Notes: generated by a model from the letters alone, not told the origin. A stretch of 31,147 nt of DNA from JAYRWD01 sp041918255 (GCA_041918255.1 JAYRWD010000020.1:1-31147), one strand, 5' to 3'. Numbered from the stretch's first letter, positions 8,424-15,768 are shown. Translations and numbers: made by a program.

Positions 8424-8921
8424 TTAAAGCACCTTTGCGTATATCAAGGCGTCTTTTTTCTCGCCATCTGTACCTACAAGTGCTTTTTTGAGCAATCCTT
8501 CCTTAAAGTATCCGCATTTCACCGCTACTTTTTCGCTTGCTTTATTTTCAGGCTACATGAGAATTTCGATTCTAGTTAATCCAATCTTTTCAAAACCTTC
8601 TTTTTCAGCTAAACGGACAGCTTCGGTTGCAATTCCTTTACCCCAGAAATTTTCATCCAAAAAGTAACCGATTTCACCTATATATTTGCGATGCGGATTT
8701 ATTTTAATACCGACTGTTCCTACAATCTTGTCGTCATAAAGAATAGTATAGTTCCATTCAGAATTATTTTCTCTTCGCTTCGGATTATCTTTTAGCCAAT
8801 TTTCTTCGTCCTCAATACTTTTTGGCTTAGCGGTGAAATAAATAAAATTAGGATTGCTTAAAATTTCGTAAAATCTTTTAGCATCACTTATTTCTTGGTA
8901 ACGTATTGTTATTTTAACCAT
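8424..8921 (-). pseudogene. GNAT acetyltransferase with in-frame TAG
   Basis: The frame from ATG at 8921 reads a RimJ/RimL-type N-acetyltransferase: ITIRYQEISDAKRFYEILSN at the start, then the acetyl-CoA region EIGYFLDENFWGKGIATEAV (about 84-103). It stops at a TAG after codon 122 (LTRIEILM). The same frame then continues without a break through PENKASEKVAVKCGYFKEG to a natural end at 8424, giving a normal 165-residue family length. A CAG-to-TAG change would explain it. The product as it stands lacks the last helix and strands of the fold, so it is probably inactive unless the stop is read through. Confidence 0.85.
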
Positions 8922-8939
8922 AATGTTAACTTAAAATTA

Positions 8940-9065
8940 AAACGGAGGGGATTTTATTTTGGTGGAGCGAGGTGTAACCGAGCGGAACCGTTTAAGCCTC
9001 GTTATATTCCCCGAAGGGCTGAGATTTAGTGCAATGTCCCGAAGGGGAATTGCAGAGTTCAGGAG
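8940..9065. other. Non-coding stretch with small hairpins
   Basis: This gap between the GNAT and TIMP-like genes has a CGAGG...CCTCG pair and, at about 9029-9055, a TGCAAT/ATTGCA stem joined to a CCC/GGG pair. The base composition is higher in G+C than the neighbours. I looked for attC boxes: the right end (GAGTGTTCTA) fits poorly and no left partner is clear. It may be a much-altered attachment site or an RNA structure; I cannot decide. Confidence 0.3.
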
Positions 9066-9075
9066 CCCGAGTGTT

Positions 9076-9645
9076 CTATTTTTTAAATTTACGTACTAGA
9101 TATACAACTAAAATAATTAGAACTATTGCAATACCAACAACCGATATAATCAGAAAAAAGTTGGAAGTTTGCGGTACATAATTAGAACCAGAATTTGTTG
9201 GAAAGTTACCCTCTCCTAATTCCTGTAAATCATCTTGTGCGCTTGAGAGCAGTTTTGTTCTACTACAAATGCCTGTCTCTAATTTATTTTCTTCACCGTA
9301 AGCATAAACAATGTATTCATTATTTTTTTTGAAAGAATATCCACAAGTTGCTCCATCTCTTGCTGTTGTTAGAACAAGAGTTTTATAATCTGGACCTTTC
9401 CAAATCTTTGAAACTTCAAATGTAACTCTTACAGAATCACCACTACTAACAATTATTCCACCAGGAACATCAACATCAACAACTTTGCCAGCAAAAACTG
9501 CGATAGATTGTTCAAGTGATTCCTTTGGTAGAGTGGGTTCAACACAGGAGCAAGCACTTACAATAGCAGTGTTTGAAAAAAGCAAACTTACAAAGATGAT
9601 TAATAATAAAACAATTCTTCTCATATTAAACATTGAATTTAACAT
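9076..9645 (-). CDS. Secreted, membrane-anchored TIMP/NTR-like protein
   Basis: A 189-residue protein with an N-terminal signal peptide (hydrophobic run at about 10-28, ending near SACSC). The mature part begins with Cys-Ser-Cys, as in bacterial proteins of the tissue-inhibitor-of-metalloproteinase (NTR-like) group, and continues with the expected strands (VFAGKVVDVD, VTFEVSKIWKG) and two further Cys residues (ATCGYSF, ETGICSR). A Ser/Asn-rich linker leads to a single C-terminal membrane helix (about 163-185) and a KFKK end, so the domain is displayed outside the cell. A protease-inhibitor activity is not established for such bacterial proteins. It precedes a clear attC at 9710. Confidence 0.75.
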   Translation of the reverse strand: MLNSMFNMRRIVLLLIIFVSLLFSNTAIVSACSCVEPTLPKESLEQSIAVFAGKVVDVDVPGGIIVSSGDSVRVTFEVSKIWKGPDYKTLVLTTARDGATCGYSFKKNNEYIVYAYGEENKLETGICSRTKLLSSAQDDLQELGEGNFPTNSGSNYVPQTSNFFLIISVVGIAIVLIILVVYLVRKFKK

Positions 9646-9709
9646 CTATATAAATCTTATCATAACTTCTGAATGAGTTGTGGTTATCAAGCGAGAGCTC
9701 CTGAATTGA

Positions 9710-9905
9710 ATATAACACATCCGAATATGCGAAGTTCGCTTTTCGGATTTATCGGTTAATTAATTGAATTATCGAAATACGATTTAATTGCACCTTTGCT
9801 TAATTTACTCTAAACGTAGAAAAGCGGATTTGGCTGAAGGACAAAGGTACTCCTTGATTTATGTAATAAATGCCTTTGTCCCGAACCGCATACTCGGTGT
9901 TGTGC
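9710..9905 (-). other. attC site
   Basis: On the minus strand it runs GCACAAC, then CCGAGTATGCG and GTTCG, and returns with CGAAC, TT, CGCATATTCGG and the box GTTATAT. The arms pair in two blocks, GTTCG/CGAAC and CCGAGTATGCG/CGCATATTCGG with one G-T, separated by extrahelical TT. That is the asymmetry expected of attC. The total length is 196 bp. It lies between the TIMP-like and hydrolase genes. Confidence 0.78.
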
Positions 9906-9920
9906 GACGTACTAAAAGCA

Positions 9921-10544
9921 CTACAGTTTTCTAGTGTCCTTCCTAATTAGTGCCACAATCTCCGGAAACTCAGATATTTCAAAGTGGCCTTTAATATGGG
10001 GATAAACGACAATATTTGCATTTTTTAACTTGGCGGCATATTTTTCGGCGTTTGAAGGAGGTACGAAACCATCATTTTTTGAGAACAATAAGTGAAGCTT
10101 CGGCGAATTTTTCTCAAGCAGCGATAAGTCCCTTGGTAATTTGAAACCGCCAACTAAATCGTAATTTGGCAGCGTATTATCAAACGGCGGACAAACTAAA
10201 TAAGTAGCGAGTATCTTTTTGGGAAACTTGTTCTCTGAAAGGTATTTTGCCAAAAATATGCCGCCGAGAGATACACCGATTAAAATAAGATCATCTTTTA
10301 AGTGAGGGAAGTGTCTTTTAAAGTGGAGCGCCCAGTCACGATATTTTGCGTTATCCTGAAGAGGCATCCGAGGTCGTATAATATCAAAATCTGCACCCAG
10401 TTTTTTATCCAAAAACGCTGTGTGCCACTTAACTCTGTAAGGTACCGAAATCTTTCTAGTCTTTAAAGAATGTAAATATTTGGTTTTGTTCTTAAACGTA
10501 TCTCCTCCATGCACGAAAAATATCTGAGTTTTTTGTATAGGCAT
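9921..10544 (-). CDS. Alpha/beta hydrolase (RBBP9/YdeN-like)
   Basis: A 207-residue serine hydrolase fold. It starts with a beta strand and oxyanion region (IFFVHGGDTF), has a nucleophile elbow GVSLGG (Ser about 91), an acid in FSKNDGFVP (Asp about 157) and a catalytic His in IKGHFEISEF (about 186). The compact size fits the RBBP9/YdeN group rather than classical lipases. There is no signal peptide, so it is cytoplasmic. It is a single cassette-like gene between the attC at 9710-9905 and the collapsed site at 10570. Confidence 0.8.
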   Translation of the reverse strand: MPIQKTQIFFVHGGDTFKNKTKYLHSLKTRKISVPYRVKWHTAFLDKKLGADFDIIRPRMPLQDNAKYRDWALHFKRHFPHLKDDLILIGVSLGGIFLAKYLSENKFPKKILATYLVCPPFDNTLPNYDLVGGFKLPRDLSLLEKNSPKLHLLFSKNDGFVPPSNAEKYAAKLKNANIVVYPHIKGHFEISEFPEIVALIRKDTRKL

Positions 10545-10569
10545 ATTATTAAGGTGTTTTTATTATTTC

Positions 10570-10585
10570 GTACAACTTGTTATAC
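10570..10585 (-). other. Collapsed attC-like site (two boxes, no stem)
   Basis: The plus strand reads GTACAAC, TT, GTTATAC: two core-like boxes in the correct order and orientation with only two bases between them. It lies exactly between two genes where an attC is expected, so it may be a site whose stem has been deleted. It could also be chance in AT-rich DNA. Confidence 0.35.
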
Positions 10586-10639
10586 GCTGTTCTAAAAATA
10601 TTTATAAATTAATCTTTTGATAGGCTTCCTTATTGGTTG

Positions 10640-11551
10640 TTAAAATAAATTAATCGGTTTTTTATTAATCCAAGCTTCAATATTGTCAATCATTATGTCG
10701 CAAGATTTTCTTTGTTCCGCATCAGCATTCCAAGCGATATGTGGAGTTACCAATATTTTTGGATGGCTTAATAATGATTGGTAATCTTTTTCTGTTGTAT
10801 CTCCAACTTGAGCTCCACCTGCGTCATCGGCCGCGCCAATTAAAATGTTATTATCTAATGCATCTTTTAGCGCTTTAATATTGTATGTTTTGGAATTTGA
10901 TGAAGAGATAAAAAATGAACCCTTTTTTAAAGAATTAAAGAATGTTTTGTCTAATAAATTTTCTGAACTTGGATTTGTGCTTAAACAGTTTGCAATAATA
11001 TCAGCATTTTGTACAGATTTAATCAAGTTGTCTCCTCTCGCAAAAAAATTAATTTTCATCCCAAAACTTTCACAAACTTTTCCTAAATTTTTCCCAATCC
11101 GTCCTGCACCTAAGATTGTAATATTTTTACCATAAAGACTTGTTGTAGTTTCTAAAACTTCTGAACGGTTTTTATTTTCAGTTCTTATTAATTGAGGAAG
11201 TTTTCTAAAATGAGTTAACAATAAGCCGATTATCCATTCAGTCACAACCTCGGTGTTCCCTCCCGGGGAGATAGCAACAGAAATATTGTTTTTAAGCATT
11301 TTGTCTTTATTTAAAAATTCTACCCCAACAAAAGGAACAGTGATAAATACATTTTTTAATTCATATAGTTTGTCTGAATTAAGCCCTATTTTCCCAGAAC
11401 AAATAATGTCAGCTCCCTTGCATTGTTCTAGCCATTCCTCGTTAGAATCTGGAGCTTTTTCAGGATAAACAACATCACCCAATTGATTAATCCTTTCAAT
11501 TTGGTCATTATATAGTTTAATATCTTTAACTAAAACTATTTTAGGTTTCAT
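10640..11551 (-). CDS. D-2-hydroxyacid-dehydrogenase-like protein
   Basis: A 303-residue protein with the fold of NAD-dependent D-2-hydroxyacid dehydrogenases: an N-terminal catalytic-type domain, a Rossmann motif ILGAGRIGKNLG (146-157), and a C-terminal TPHIAW with the family His at 271. Two other family active-site residues appear to be missing by alignment. The Arg normally in INTARG is Asn219 (ISSSNS), and the Glu normally in DVFxxEP is Ala247 (DDAGGAQ). Activity on a 2-hydroxyacid is therefore uncertain, and it may bind NAD for another reaction. It is a lone gene in the cassette region without clear attC sites on either side other than the collapsed one. Confidence 0.72.
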   Translation of the reverse strand: MKPKIVLVKDIKLYNDQIERINQLGDVVYPEKAPDSNEEWLEQCKGADIICSGKIGLNSDKLYELKNVFITVPFVGVEFLNKDKMLKNNISVAISPGGNTEVVTEWIIGLLLTHFRKLPQLIRTENKNRSEVLETTTSLYGKNITILGAGRIGKNLGKVCESFGMKINFFARGDNLIKSVQNADIIANCLSTNPSSENLLDKTFFNSLKKGSFFISSSNSKTYNIKALKDALDNNILIGAADDAGGAQVGDTTEKDYQSLLSHPKILVTPHIAWNADAEQRKSCDIMIDNIEAWINKKPINLF

Positions 11552-11653
11552 GAATGTAATTTTAAATATCTAATTGAGCGCTAGCGAACCCCCATCTCCC
11601 CTTTTAATTTTCAAAAAATCTAATTTAAATTTTCCTTATTGCTTATCGCACTC

Positions 11654-11693
11654 CTACTAAATAGAAAATATTTTTTAATTTTCTATTTAGTAG
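11654..11693. repeat. Perfect 16-bp inverted repeat over a stop codon
   Basis: CTACTAAATAGAAAAT (11654-11669) is mirrored by ATTTTCTATTTAGTAG (11678-11693) with an 8-base loop. The second arm contains the last codons and stop of the NTF2-like gene. The stem is AT-rich. It could end transcription or protect the 3' end of the mRNA. Confidence 0.7.
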
Positions 11694-12051
11694 AATGCCA
11701 ATATTCACGCAAGCTTTTAATTTTATTGTTTTTTAAAGTTATAATCATTATTCCTCTCAACTCAACAAATTTCCTGCTACTGATTTGATTAAATGAACTT
11801 ATCCATTCGGCATATCCGGCCTCATGATTAAAGCCGCATTGGTCTAGTTTAAATTTTATATTTTTTTGATCTTTTTGAGGATATTTTATCCAGTATTTTT
11901 TTATTGCAACGTGTCCTTTTATTGGTTTTTCGAATGGCGTAACCTGATACGTTCCGTCTTTATCAAATATTTCCAATAATAAATCAGGATTCTGTTTTTC
12001 CCAGGCTTCACCATACTTTTTCATTATGTTTTTTAATTTGTTGAGTTCCAT
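11683..12051 (-). CDS. NTF2/SnoaL-like protein
   Basis: A 122-residue single-domain protein of the NTF2-like fold. The start has the usual helix (KKYGEAWEKQNPDLLLEIFD) followed by a DGTYQVTPF strand, a GHVAIKKYW helix and curved sheet strands ending REYWHSTK. The fold is used by enzymes and ligand-binding proteins with many substrates, and nothing here narrows it. ATG at 12051. Its 5' side is followed closely by a clear attC (12087-12177). Its 3' end lies in a perfect inverted repeat. Confidence 0.75.
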   Translation of the reverse strand: MELNKLKNIMKKYGEAWEKQNPDLLLEIFDKDGTYQVTPFEKPIKGHVAIKKYWIKYPQKDQKNIKFKLDQCGFNHEAGYAEWISSFNQISSRKFVELRGIMIITLKNNKIKSLREYWHSTK

Positions 12052-12086
12052 AAGTTTAGAAATAGAAAATTATAAAATATTATTTT

Positions 12087-12177
12087 ACACAACGTTTAAG
12101 GATATGAGAAGTTTTGGAAAATTCCTTTGGAAGATATTTTGTGCCAAATTTCTTGAACCTCATATCCTTTGTTATGT
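12087..12177 (-). other. attC site
   Basis: A compact 91-bp site. On the minus strand it begins ACATAAC, then AAAGGATATGAG, and ends CTCATATCCTT, AAAC and GTTGTGT. The arms pair over about eleven bases with an inner stem (AAATTTGG/CCAAAACT region) and an unpaired spacer beside the boxes. It lies between the NTF2-like gene and the 93-aa gene. Confidence 0.82.
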
Positions 12178-12188
12178 GATGTTTTTTC

Positions 12189-12470
12189 TTACTCGCCGAT
12201 AAATTCACCATTTGGAGAAATAATGAAATCATTTGTTATAGGTATAAATGCTCTCCAGCCACCATCATCAATAGCAATTGAAACTCTTAAATTTTCACCT
12301 TTCTTGTCATCCCAGAATGCTTGTATCTCAAGTTGATATAACTTCCTAGATTTGCCTTTAACTTCTTTTGTTATCCCACTATCAATAATCTTCGCAAGAT
12401 CATTATAGGGCTTTTTTCTCAAGTCCTTGATTTCATTATTTATGATTTCATTTGCTTCTGTTTTATCCAT
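12189..12470 (-). CDS. Small hypothetical protein typical of gene cassettes, 93 aa
   Basis: A 93-residue protein with an N-terminal helix (KTEANEIINNEIKDLRKKPY), a short loop, and a beta-rich second half with a DDGGWRAFIP turn and a C-terminal FIISPNGEFIGE. I have a general memory of such small proteins from environmental cassettes, but know no function. It begins with ATG at 12470 and fills almost all of the space between two attC sites (12087-12177 and 12501-12614), so it is the clearest one-gene cassette in the window. Confidence 0.75.
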   Translation of the reverse strand: MDKTEANEIINNEIKDLRKKPYNDLAKIIDSGITKEVKGKSRKLYQLEIQAFWDDKKGENLRVSIAIDDGGWRAFIPITNDFIISPNGEFIGE

Positions 12471-12500
12471 GGTTTTAAGATTAAGTAAGAGAAAATTTCA

Positions 12501-12614
12501 CATAACGTTCCTGTATATGCGATGTTGCCATACGCTAACATGATTCTATCATGAGCGTATGAGCAATATGGGTGTGGGTCAGCACGACCCTAAACCGCAT
12601 ATACTGTGTTAGGC
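12501..12614 (-). other. attC site
   Basis: A 114-bp site. On the minus strand it begins GCCTAAC (exact RYYYAAC), then AC and AGTATATGCG, and ends CGCATATAC, AGGAAC and GTTATGT. The paired arms GTATATGCG/CGCATATAC, the asymmetric unpaired spacer and the inner hairpin (CATACGCT...AGCGTATG) are typical attC features. One of the best sites here. Confidence 0.85.
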
Positions 12615-12747
12615 GACCCATGCTGAATCTGCTATTATTCTGTTTTCTCTAGCAGAGTCAACATGAGTGCAACGTGGTCATATCACTTGTGATGTGACGT
12701 ACATTTATACTCTAAAGTATTTCTCACACATTATTTTTCTCTAATAA

Positions 12748-13011
12748 TCAACCTTCATCTATCTGTTTAAGCAACTCCAAATCAGCTGGCCTATCAGTTG
12801 AAAATATTACATTACCATGTGAATCAACAACACGAGCTCCAAGAGTTTCGTAAGGGCCCTTTGTGTAATACCCAGCTTCTGCTAAATCAAAAAACTGTCT
12901 TAATGCGCCAATGAATGTATCTCTTATCATATGATGACCGGGTATTTCAGTAGTTTCAGCTGATATAACTATATATGGTGGAGTGCCTCTTTGTTCTACG
13001 TTTGTTTTCAT
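12748..13011 (-). CDS. Hypothetical protein, 87 aa
   Basis: I do not recognise the family. The protein has no membrane segment or signal peptide. It shows a beta hairpin start (PPYIVISAETTEI), a central helix (DTFIGALRQFFDLAEAGY) and a short C-terminal strand-helix (GNVIFSTDRPADLELLKQI). Length, ATG start at 13011 and the flanking attC elements (a good one beyond its 3' side, a damaged one on its 5' side) support it as a cassette gene. About 130 bases between its stop and the attC at 12614 hold no other gene. Confidence 0.6.
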   Translation of the reverse strand: MKTNVEQRGTPPYIVISAETTEIPGHHMIRDTFIGALRQFFDLAEAGYYTKGPYETLGARVVDSHGNVIFSTDRPADLELLKQIDEG

Positions 13012-13070
13012 ATTGTTGATTATAATCTTAAAATAATTTGAGAGATATCTAAATTCTATAAATGTATGTT

Positions 13071-13183
13071 GCCTAACTGGTTATTATACGAAATGTTTAC
13101 ACAAATTATGCATAATCACGCATATTATACGAAGTAGGTACGTCTCTGTAAAAAATATGTAGCCCGCTTTTTTAACGTTATAT
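13071..13183 (-). other. Degenerate attC-like site with direct rather than inverted repeats
   Basis: The left box GCCTAAC is exact and sits just upstream of the 87-aa gene, as in the complete sites. The expected inverted arm is absent. Instead TATTATACGAA occurs twice in direct orientation (about 13083 and 13123), and the only box-like element at the far end is GTTATAT at 13177. I read it as a rearranged site. Confidence 0.35.
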
Positions 13184-13212
13184 TTAGTTTAGTCGTTTGA
13201 TTCTGCAAATTT

Positions 13213-13419
13213 TCAAGAAACTCCCTCTTCATGCTCAAGCCATGGACCTTCCTTAATTATTTTATGAAGGATTCGCATTTTTTCAACTGAAAGCTTTTCC
13301 AATTCTTTCAGTGATTTTTTAAAACTTTCATTTTTTGCCTCTTTGCCAAATTTAACATAATCTTGTGCTAGACGACCTTCTTTAGCAAGAGATTCGCTTA
13401 AATCCATTAAATTTGCCAT
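13213..13419 (-). CDS. Small helical protein, 68 aa
   Basis: I do not recognise this gene. It encodes 68 residues that are almost wholly helical and highly charged (long helices around 5-20 and 25-58), with no Cys and no membrane segment. The start is well supported: AAAGGAGGT ends 8 bases before the ATG, by far the strongest ribosome-binding site I see in the window, whereas most neighbours have none. The strong site and the broken attC beyond its start hint that it came in separately from the other cassettes. Confidence 0.65.
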   Translation of the reverse strand: MANLMDLSESLAKEGRLAQDYVKFGKEAKNESFKKSLKELEKLSVEKMRILHKIIKEGPWLEHEEGVS

Positions 13420-13427
13420 AATTTTTT

Positions 13428-13436
13428 ACCTCCTTT
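13428..13436 (-). promoter_or_regulatory. Strong Shine-Dalgarno for the 68-aa gene
   Basis: The minus strand reads AAAGGAGGT with an 8-base spacer to the ATG at 13419. It is a near-perfect anti-16S match and decides that start. Confidence 0.8.
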
Positions 13437-13452
13437 CTTGAAGATTTTATTT

Positions 13453-13469
13453 CATATGCCGTGTTAGGT
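13453..13469 (-). other. Half attC site (R''-L'' arm only)
   Basis: The plus strand reads CATATGCCGTGTTAGGT, the same as the right arm of the complete sites at 8404 and 17223. It lies 12 bases from the stop of the 125-aa gene. The matching left arm is missing; the leader of the 68-aa gene starts there instead. Confidence 0.6.
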
Positions 13470-13481
13470 GATGTCAGCTTT

Positions 13482-13859
13482 TTAATGCTCTTGGTCAAAT
13501 ATTAACTTTCTATCTTCGGTTATTAGAAAAATATTATCACTTCCATCTCCATTTGTAATGTATCCTAGGTTACTTTCCTCAATAATAAAATTATCGGAAA
13601 AAATTATTTTTACACCAAAAGCACTATCGCTATTCGCAACAATATTTTCATGAATAATTGATTGAGGTTGGATATCATTTAAAGTTAATTCTTTACCTGA
13701 AAAATTTATTTTGACTGAATTAATACCATAACTAGAATCATTAAAAAAAATAACTTTCTGTTGCATTTGATTCAGCAGCCATAAATAACCACTCAAAATC
13801 AAAGCAATTATTAAAATAACAATAGAAATCAATAAACTAATAATATTTTTCTTTTTCAT
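13482..13859 (-). CDS. Membrane-anchored hypothetical protein, 125 aa
   Basis: The first 30 residues (KKKN then a long hydrophobic run to about 28) form a signal anchor or signal peptide. The rest is a small beta-rich domain (NSVKINFSGKELTLNDIQP, AFGVKIIFSDNFIIEE) ending in a polar tail, so it is probably on the outer face of the membrane. I do not recognise the family. It starts at ATG 13859 and is flanked on its 3' side by a half attC and on its 5' side by a partly degenerate attC. Confidence 0.6.
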   Translation of the reverse strand: MKKKNIISLLISIVILIIALILSGYLWLLNQMQQKVIFFNDSSYGINSVKINFSGKELTLNDIQPQSIIHENIVANSDSAFGVKIIFSDNFIIEESNLGYITNGDGSDNIFLITEDRKLIFDQEH

Positions 13860-13890
13860 AATTGTTTAAAAAAATTAAAAAGATGATTTT

Positions 13891-14011
13891 CGATAACATT
13901 CCTGCGTATGCGATGTTTTTACTCGCCTCCATCTTATTTTATCAGAAGGAAATAGTAAAAAACTTGGGTGAGGGGCGAGCCCAGCTCCGAGCCATATATT
14001 CCATGATAAGC
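13891..14011 (-). other. Partly degenerate attC site
   Basis: The left arm is good on the plus strand: CGATAAC, ATTCC, TGCGTATGCGATG. The middle contains a CTCGCC...GGCGAG stem as expected. The right end reads CCATATATTCC and GATAAGC, so the core box has lost its GTT. Stem pairing in the outer arm is weak. Confidence 0.55.
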
Positions 14012-14107
14012 CACCTCGACGACTGAAAGGAGTTGCAGGGGAAGGTGTAACGTGGTTTGCGTATTTTTGAGAATTTAATCCATATTATTCCATTTTTCAA
14101 AAACTCC

Positions 14108-14912
14108 TTATTCTGACTCTTTGAAATTATCGTTTATGTTGAATTTTCGATAAATAATTTCATCTGTACCAAAGTTTTTGAATGGAATTGTAATAATTCC
14201 ACTTTTTTCATTAATGTAGTCAATTTTTCCATTTTCTCTAATTTTTTTATTATCTACATCTGCATGATAGTTACAGTCGCTATTCAAACAATTATTCTTA
14301 ATAAAAATCGTATTTTTTTTCAAAATTACTTAAATCAATAGCTTTAGCTAAATATTCATTAGTTGTATTTCTTCCATATAAGCTGTGGTCATATTCTATG
14401 AGCCATTTTTGATCATCTGATATTTCGTAATAAACTGAAAAACCAACATCTTGTATGTCTTCATAGTTTTTTGTGTTCAATGCGCGAATAAATTGACAAG
14501 GAGAACCGCAACTTTCTGTAAAAATTAAATATCTATTTTGCACGAATGCAATAGGGTTTATGCCTTTATAGTTATCTCCAAAACCAACGAGTTTATGATC
14601 ATCTTTATTTTTTTGAAATAAACACCAACCTACTTTGTTATTATGTCCACTAAATATTTTTGTAATAAAGTGTACATTTTGAAAATTAGATTCAATTGTA
14701 TAACCATATTCTGCATTATATAAATCTTTACAATCTTCTATATCGTTTATTATCTCAAGATCAAGCTCTTGGTCATTGTTTACGTTAATCTTTTTATCGT
14801 CTTGAATCGGCTCAATATTTTTCGTTTCTACTGGGATCTTCTGAATTTCTTTTTGCACAAAAGAACAAACTGTCAAAAAAAATAGAATGGAAATTGTTAT
14901 TAGAATTTTCAT
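14108..14912 (-). pseudogene. Secreted or lipoprotein-like protein split by a frameshift at A8
   Basis: Two overlapping frames appear to be one gene. The first (14298-14912) starts with a signal sequence (ILITISILFFLTVCSF, possibly a lipoprotein Cys near residue 16), then a polar linker and a beta-rich domain with several Cys, ending NFEKKYDFY. The second (14108-14323) carries on with NTIFIKNNCLNSDCNYHADV to FKESE. They join at a run of eight A on the minus strand near 14313-14320; seven A would give one continuous product of about 270 residues. No domain is recognised. The change may be a true mutation, a slippage switch or a read error. It lies between two attC sites. Confidence 0.6.
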
Positions 14913-15041
14913 ACAGTTAAAAATATTTTAGTGTCCGAAGAAGATCCTTATTTTTCCTCTTAATAATAGAAAAAAATTTAGATTTTAGTCATTTCATACT
15001 GCACTAAGCTTTATTATACTGTAAAGATAAATAATTATGGC

Positions 15042-15187
15042 GTATAAAGCTCGCGAGTATCTGAGGTTTCGCAAAAAATTCCTTTAAAAATCTAATTGTT
15101 TTTTGCGAAATCTGGGAGAGACTGATTTGACATTCCTTTTGAATCTAATTGTGTCAAATCTACCGAACCAGATACACACTGTTATAT
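15042..15187 (-). other. attC site, one box altered
   Basis: The minus strand begins ATATAAC, then AGTGT and GTATCTGG, and returns CAGATACTCGCG with a box read as TTTATAC in place of GTTATAC. GTATCTG/CAGATAC pair, and inner stems (GATTTCGC.../GCGAAA) are present. The total length is 146 bp. Mobilisation from the altered box may be impaired. Confidence 0.65.
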
Positions 15188-15205
15188 GATGTAAAAAAAG
15201 ATTAT

Positions 15206-15754
15206 CTATTGATCAAATTCTAAATCTTTAATCAAATCGTCATAAATTTTTAATTCTGGATTTGTCTGGCACTTATTGATCGCTTTCTCTTTTAATTCTA
15301 TGGGTACCTGTTCGGTAATGTAACATTCATCTACCAATATATTGTGAATCAATTGCGTTCCCTTTAAATTGTATACGTAATAATGCCCATAATGAGGTTG
15401 GGCGGTAATAATAAACGAAAATGATAAATCATCCACTTTTTGAAGGTCAGAAAATGGTCTATACTTCAGTCCCTCAGGTTTTTGAATATAATTTTTTCCA
15501 CAAGTTCTTAAGTCCAGAATTAATACCTTATCTTGTTTGGAAATACCTACAATCTGGTTATCCTCATAGTTTAATACGTTATCATTTCCATTAAACATCT
15601 GTTGATAATCACAGATCTGTTTGAAAGAACTCTGATTATTAAATACTGCAAAACCTGCTACTGAAAGTAGAGAAATTGCAATAATTACAATAGGAAGAAT
15701 TAAAAATTTATTCATAAAATTATATTTAGTAACCTTAATCTTTTTTGACATCAT
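15206..15754 (-). CDS. Membrane-anchored hypothetical protein, 182 aa
   Basis: The protein has a hydrophobic N-terminal segment (about 15-36: FLILPIVIIAISLLSVAGFA), then an extracytoplasmic-looking domain with a few Cys and many aromatic residues. I do not know the family. The annotated start (Met-Met-Ser-Lys-Lys) abuts the right arm of a half attC, so the real start could be the internal Met14 right before the hydrophobic run. If so, the first 13 codons are leader DNA. Its 3' side faces the attC at 15042-15187. Confidence 0.6.
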   Translation of the reverse strand: MMSKKIKVTKYNFMNKFLILPIVIIAISLLSVAGFAVFNNQSSFKQICDYQQMFNGNDNVLNYEDNQIVGISKQDKVLILDLRTCGKNYIQKPEGLKYRPFSDLQKVDDLSFSFIITAQPHYGHYYVYNLKGTQLIHNILVDECYITEQVPIELKEKAINKCQTNPELKIYDDLIKDLEFDQ

Positions 15755-15768
15755 ATGCCGTGTTATGT
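15755..15768 (-). other. Half attC site (R''-L'' arm only)
   Basis: The plus strand reads ATGCCGTGTTATGT directly next to the start codon of the 182-aa gene and 20 bases from the stop of the glycosyltransferase gene. It equals the right arm of the site at 17130-17223. The other arm is missing. Confidence 0.6.

Noticed and set aside
8243..8491. A plus-strand frame over the attC at 8192-8404
   Set aside because: It runs through the attachment site and the tail of the acetyltransferase and has no protein-like features of its own.
13083..13140. Possible loxP- or dif-like site (TATACGAAGT, ATTATGCATAAT)
   Set aside because: The arms are in direct orientation and the spacing does not fit a 6-8 bp Xer or Cre spacer; the likeness is partial.
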